NCBI GenBank assembly: GCA_005787645.1
Contig: SYAM01000007.1
Location: 1-16,388, forward strand
Length of the DNA: 16,388 bases
Reading direction: 5' to 3'
Source: Actinomycetota bacterium
GTDB lineage: Bacteria > Actinomycetota > Actinomycetes > Nanopelagicales > Nanopelagicaceae
How positions within the stretch are numbered: position 1 is the first letter of the stretch; each line of letters opens with the position of its first letter. Made by a program: the position numbers and the translations under genes. This document shows, one piece after another, positions 13,875 through 16,388 of the stretch. Under the pieces are notes generated by a model. That model searched no databases. It saw nothing but the letters and a program-made list of their open reading frames with translations, and was not told the DNA's origin.

Positions 13875-16211
13875 TTAAATAATAATTTCGTACGATGGAT
13901 TAAGAATCGTCAACTTTCCATCGAGTTCGCCGACCATGCCTTCAGCGCGAAGGGTAGAGCCAACCTCAAGACCAGCAATCTCTCGTCGACCAATGAACTG
14001 CAATCGAACGCCACCTGTCTCATCCCAGATTTCAATTTCCACTAGCGGTGATGATTTCTTTGGCGCTACACGAATACCAGTCACTCGCCCGACTACTTCA
14101 GCACGCTTACGCCACTGAATCTCACCAATCTTCATCGAACTTTTCGCATGATGGCCCACTGGTTCATAAACCGGCGATTCGAAATCGGGTTTTGCCGGAG
14201 CGCTGGTCGTTATCACCAAAACTTTTTCCTCGGTATTTGGCACTAACTTCACCTTGCTGTCAAGAATCTTTTCTACATCGAAAGGCACGATTGTTGCAAC
14301 GACACGATCTAGCTGCGCGATTGCACTGGCAATACTTTCAGCTGTTTGGTCATGAAGTAAACGGCCTAGGAAACGTGAATAAGAACGGCGCGGTAGTAGG
14401 AGCGTCAGTTCAACATCAGGCGCTTCAGTTTCGCGGAGTGAATATTCAATTGCCGCATTGGCAAGGCGACGATCTGGGCAATCAATCAATTCGAGAGTGA
14501 TGCCGTCGAAGGCGCTGTATTTATCCCACGCCTCACGAATCTCCTCTGCTTTTCGATCATCAATAACAAAGTGAACAGCGCTAAGTTTCCGAGGTTTTAA
14601 ACTTCGTGCATAGCGAATGGCACCAATTGTTGCTAAATCAACGTTATCGATAAGAACCGCAACATCATGTCGGGTGATATTTGCACTCTTCCCATTTTGG
14701 GGAGATATATCTAGCACGTTCTCTTCGGCTCGATAGCGCTTATTCAACCGGACTAATCCAAGAACCATAAATGGAGCGACGACTACAACCACCCATGCGC
14801 CTGCAGTGAATTTTACAATCGCAAAAATGATGACGACAATCAGTGAGATTGAGCCTGAAAGAAGGTGAATGCCAAAACGCAACCGCCACTTATCACCGCG
14901 ATGGGTATGAGTATGTTTTGCCATTCCTAAACCGGTTAATGCGAATGCGGTGAAGACGCCAATTGCGTAATAAGCAACGAGATGTTCAACTGATGATTGC
15001 GTGACTACTACCAAGATTGACGCTAAGAGCACCAGGACCAAAATTCCATTGGAGAAATTGAGGCGATGGCCACGCTTTGCTAACCAACGCGGCAAAAAGC
15101 CGTCGGATGCAACAAAATTAACCAGGATTGGGAATGCAGAGAAAGTGGTGTTTGCCCCAGCGAAGAGAATAAGCATTGTGGCGGCCTGGACCACGATGAA
15201 GAAGATGTTCCCAATAGCGCCGTCACCAAGAATTGCTTTCGCTATTTGTGAAATAACAGTTGGAGTGCCGCTCTCGTACGGCAGTGCATAGATCTTATGA
15301 GCAAACCACGAGACACCAAGAACAAGTGAACCAAGAATGCAACTCATCATTATCAAAGTCCTGCGCGCATTGACATGCTCTGGCGTTTTGAAGAGCATCA
15401 CGCCATCGGATATTGCCTCAAGGCCAGTGAGCGATGAACCGCCGTTAGCAAATGCACGAAGGAGTGTGACCACTGCAGCGAGCGTTAGCAAACCTTGCTC
15501 AGAGCCGAGGGGAACTGCCCCTTCGACATTGGTGCTTAATTGTGGGAGCGTTCCAGTGAGATCGCGATATATGCCGACTGTGAAGACAACTGCCATTGAA
15601 CCCACGAATAGATAAGTAGGAAGTGCAAAGGCTTTTCCCGCTTCTTTAACGCCTCGGAGATTTCCATAGGTAAGTAACACAATCACAACCAGAGTCATGT
15701 GCACCTTCCACGGCGCAAGCTCTGGGAAAGTTGAGACGATTGCGGCAACTCCAGCTGCAGATTGAATCGCCAATGTAACGACATAATCCAAGATCAAAGC
15801 GACTGCTGCAATTTGCGCTACAACCGGACCAAAATTTCGACGCGATACGAAGTACGCACCACCAGTTTTTGAATAGACCGAGATGACGTTGTGATACGAG
15901 AGCGTGACAATTAAGAGAATGACTAGAACTACGGCTGTCATTGGCATTAACATCGTGAACGCTGCAAGCCCGAAGGCAGGTAATAACGCAATCAGGATTT
16001 GCTCGCTGCCATAAGCGGATGAAGAGATGCAGTCGGACGAGAGGATTCCTAGCCCATACCTTTTGGAGAGCCTCTGATGACTTAATGAGTGGCGGTTAAG
16101 CGGTGCACCGAGGAGCTTTCGTTTGATGGTGTAGAGCAGTGGGTCTTTCGGGTGGACATGTTCTGCCATCACCGAAGGTTTAGGAGCGTCATCTCGCCAT
16201 GCAGTTGCCAC
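13875..16211 (-). CDS. KimA-like potassium transporter (APC superfamily) fused to a C-terminal OB-fold domain
   Basis: This 778-aa protein has three parts. Residues about 50-490 form an APC-type permease with roughly 12 membrane helices. Its first helix reads GILSSDCISSSAYGSEQI, and GGSSLTGLEAISDG lies at 257-270. Asp60, Tyr67, Thr262 and Glu265 have the same spacing as residues I recall as potassium-coordinating in Bacillus subtilis KimA, which favours K+/H+ symport over amino-acid transport. Residues about 510-650 are a cytosolic domain like the KimA tail, the region that responds to c-di-AMP there. Residues about 702-778 form a small OB fold (VVGRVTGIRVAP, WDETGGVRLQFIGRREIAG, LRAEGMVGELDG, ILNPSYEI). 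This end resembles a separate OB-fold protein I recall near this permease and the TrkA-like ceoB/ceoC genes in Mycobacterium. Start GTG 16211 has AGAGAG upstream; ATG 16169 is an alternative. The gene is convergent with tRNA-Ser(CGA). Confidence 0.85.
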   Translation of the reverse strand: MATAWRDDAPKPSVMAEHVHPKDPLLYTIKRKLLGAPLNRHSLSHQRLSKRYGLGILSSDCISSSAYGSEQILIALLPAFGLAAFTMLMPMTAVVLVILLIVTLSYHNVISVYSKTGGAYFVSRRNFGPVVAQIAAVALILDYVVTLAIQSAAGVAAIVSTFPELAPWKVHMTLVVIVLLTYGNLRGVKEAGKAFALPTYLFVGSMAVVFTVGIYRDLTGTLPQLSTNVEGAVPLGSEQGLLTLAAVVTLLRAFANGGSSLTGLEAISDGVMLFKTPEHVNARRTLIMMSCILGSLVLGVSWFAHKIYALPYESGTPTVISQIAKAILGDGAIGNIFFIVVQAATMLILFAGANTTFSAFPILVNFVASDGFLPRWLAKRGHRLNFSNGILVLVLLASILVVVTQSSVEHLVAYYAIGVFTAFALTGLGMAKHTHTHRGDKWRLRFGIHLLSGSISLIVVIIFAIVKFTAGAWVVVVVAPFMVLGLVRLNKRYRAEENVLDISPQNGKSANITRHDVAVLIDNVDLATIGAIRYARSLKPRKLSAVHFVIDDRKAEEIREAWDKYSAFDGITLELIDCPDRRLANAAIEYSLRETEAPDVELTLLLPRRSYSRFLGRLLHDQTAESIASAIAQLDRVVATIVPFDVEKILDSKVKLVPNTEEKVLVITTSAPAKPDFESPVYEPVGHHAKSSMKIGEIQWRKRAEVVGRVTGIRVAPKKSSPLVEIEIWDETGGVRLQFIGRREIAGLEVGSTLRAEGMVGELDGKLTILNPSYEIII

Positions 16212-16251
16212 GACTACCGCTCTCTCTTTAGCTCAATCACCACACTGGTAC

Positions 16252-16263
16252 CTATATATAGTA
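16252..16263 (-). promoter_or_regulatory. AT-rich palindrome and candidate -10 before the KimA-like gene
   Basis: The 10-bp perfect palindrome CTATATATAG (16252-16261) overlaps a - strand TACTAT box (16263-16258), between tRNA-Ser(GGA) and the transporter. It would give a leader of about 40 nt. No clear -35 is visible, and the palindrome could be an operator or simply the -10 region. The tRNA transcript may also read through. Confidence 0.3.
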
Positions 16264-16275
16264 GAGAACCTTCCG

Positions 16276-16360
16276 CGGAGGATAAGAGATTTGAACTCTT
16301 GAAGGGTTTCCCCTTACACGCTTTCCAAGCGTGCGCACTCGGCCGCTATGCGAATCCTCC
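16276..16360 (-). tRNA. tRNA-Ser (anticodon GGA), CCA not encoded
   Basis: Read on the - strand, acceptor GGAGGAT (16360-16354) pairs with ATCCTCC (16283-16277), then discriminator G (16276). The following bases are not CCA. The anticodon stem CACGC/GCGTG encloses the loop TTGGAAA with anticodon GGA (complement of 16324-16326), reading UCC and UCU. The long variable arm (AAGGGGAAACCCTT portion) marks a type II serine tRNA. Confidence 0.95.
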
Positions 16361-16388
16361 ATGCAGATTTTTAGGGCTGCAGGGTCAA

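Noticed and set aside
13875..16211. Generic amino-acid permease annotation for the transporter
   Set aside because: The first-helix Asp/Tyr and Thr/Glu spacing, together with a long cytosolic tail, fit KimA-type potassium transporters better. The substrate is still inferred.
16361..16388. TTGACC at the right edge as the -35 of tRNA-Ser(GGA)
   Set aside because: On the - strand a properly spaced -10 would fall in the tRNA itself (TGCATG region). The only AT-rich box is too close to the TTGACC, so no promoter is called.

Overview
The window (16,388 bp, moderate GC, very short intergenic gaps, several overlapping genes) looks like chromosome of a small-genome, moderate-GC actinobacterium. A freshwater acI-type (Nanopelagicales, Planktophila-like) organism is my best guess. 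This rests on gene content (CDP-alcohol phosphotransferases of the type I recall from Streptomyces, a fused OB-fold domain of mycobacterial type, tadA next to a tRNA-Ser) and on gene density. It is not a proven assignment. I see no insertion sequence, prophage, CRISPR array or origin.

Layout. (1) 1-1143, + strand: the 3' end of a Gln/Pro/Gly-rich protein with a short tandem repeat, then a very acidic protein carrying a Rho-N-like domain. (2) 1164-5907: a two-armed envelope cluster. On the - strand lie a CTP-type nucleotidyltransferase and a TagB/TagF-like polyol-phosphate transferase. Divergent on the + strand are two CDP-alcohol phosphotransferases and a family 2 glycosyltransferase. Together they could activate an alcohol phosphate with CTP, move it to a lipid or sugar acceptor, and build a phosphodiester-containing glycolipid or glycopolymer. 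(3) 5950-8040: a UPF0114 membrane protein and a YdcZ-type DMT transporter (+), convergent with a DedA protein (-). (4) 8037-10455, - strand: malic enzyme, a class I mannose-6-phosphate isomerase homologue and dedA form one tight operon. (5) 10505-13742: a class III aminotransferase (+), convergent with an orphan ParA ATPase that follows upp (-); upp is divergent from tadA (+). (6) 13771-16360: tRNA-Ser(CGA), a KimA-like potassium transporter with a fused C-terminal OB fold (-), and tRNA-Ser(GGA) (-).

The strongest points for a second look are the fusion of a KimA-type transporter with an OB fold resembling the separate protein encoded near this permease in Mycobacterium, the CDP-alcohol transferase whose fourth catalytic Asp is His, and repeated TAnnnT boxes 6-7 nt before start codons that lack a Shine-Dalgarno sequence, which suggests leaderless transcripts.
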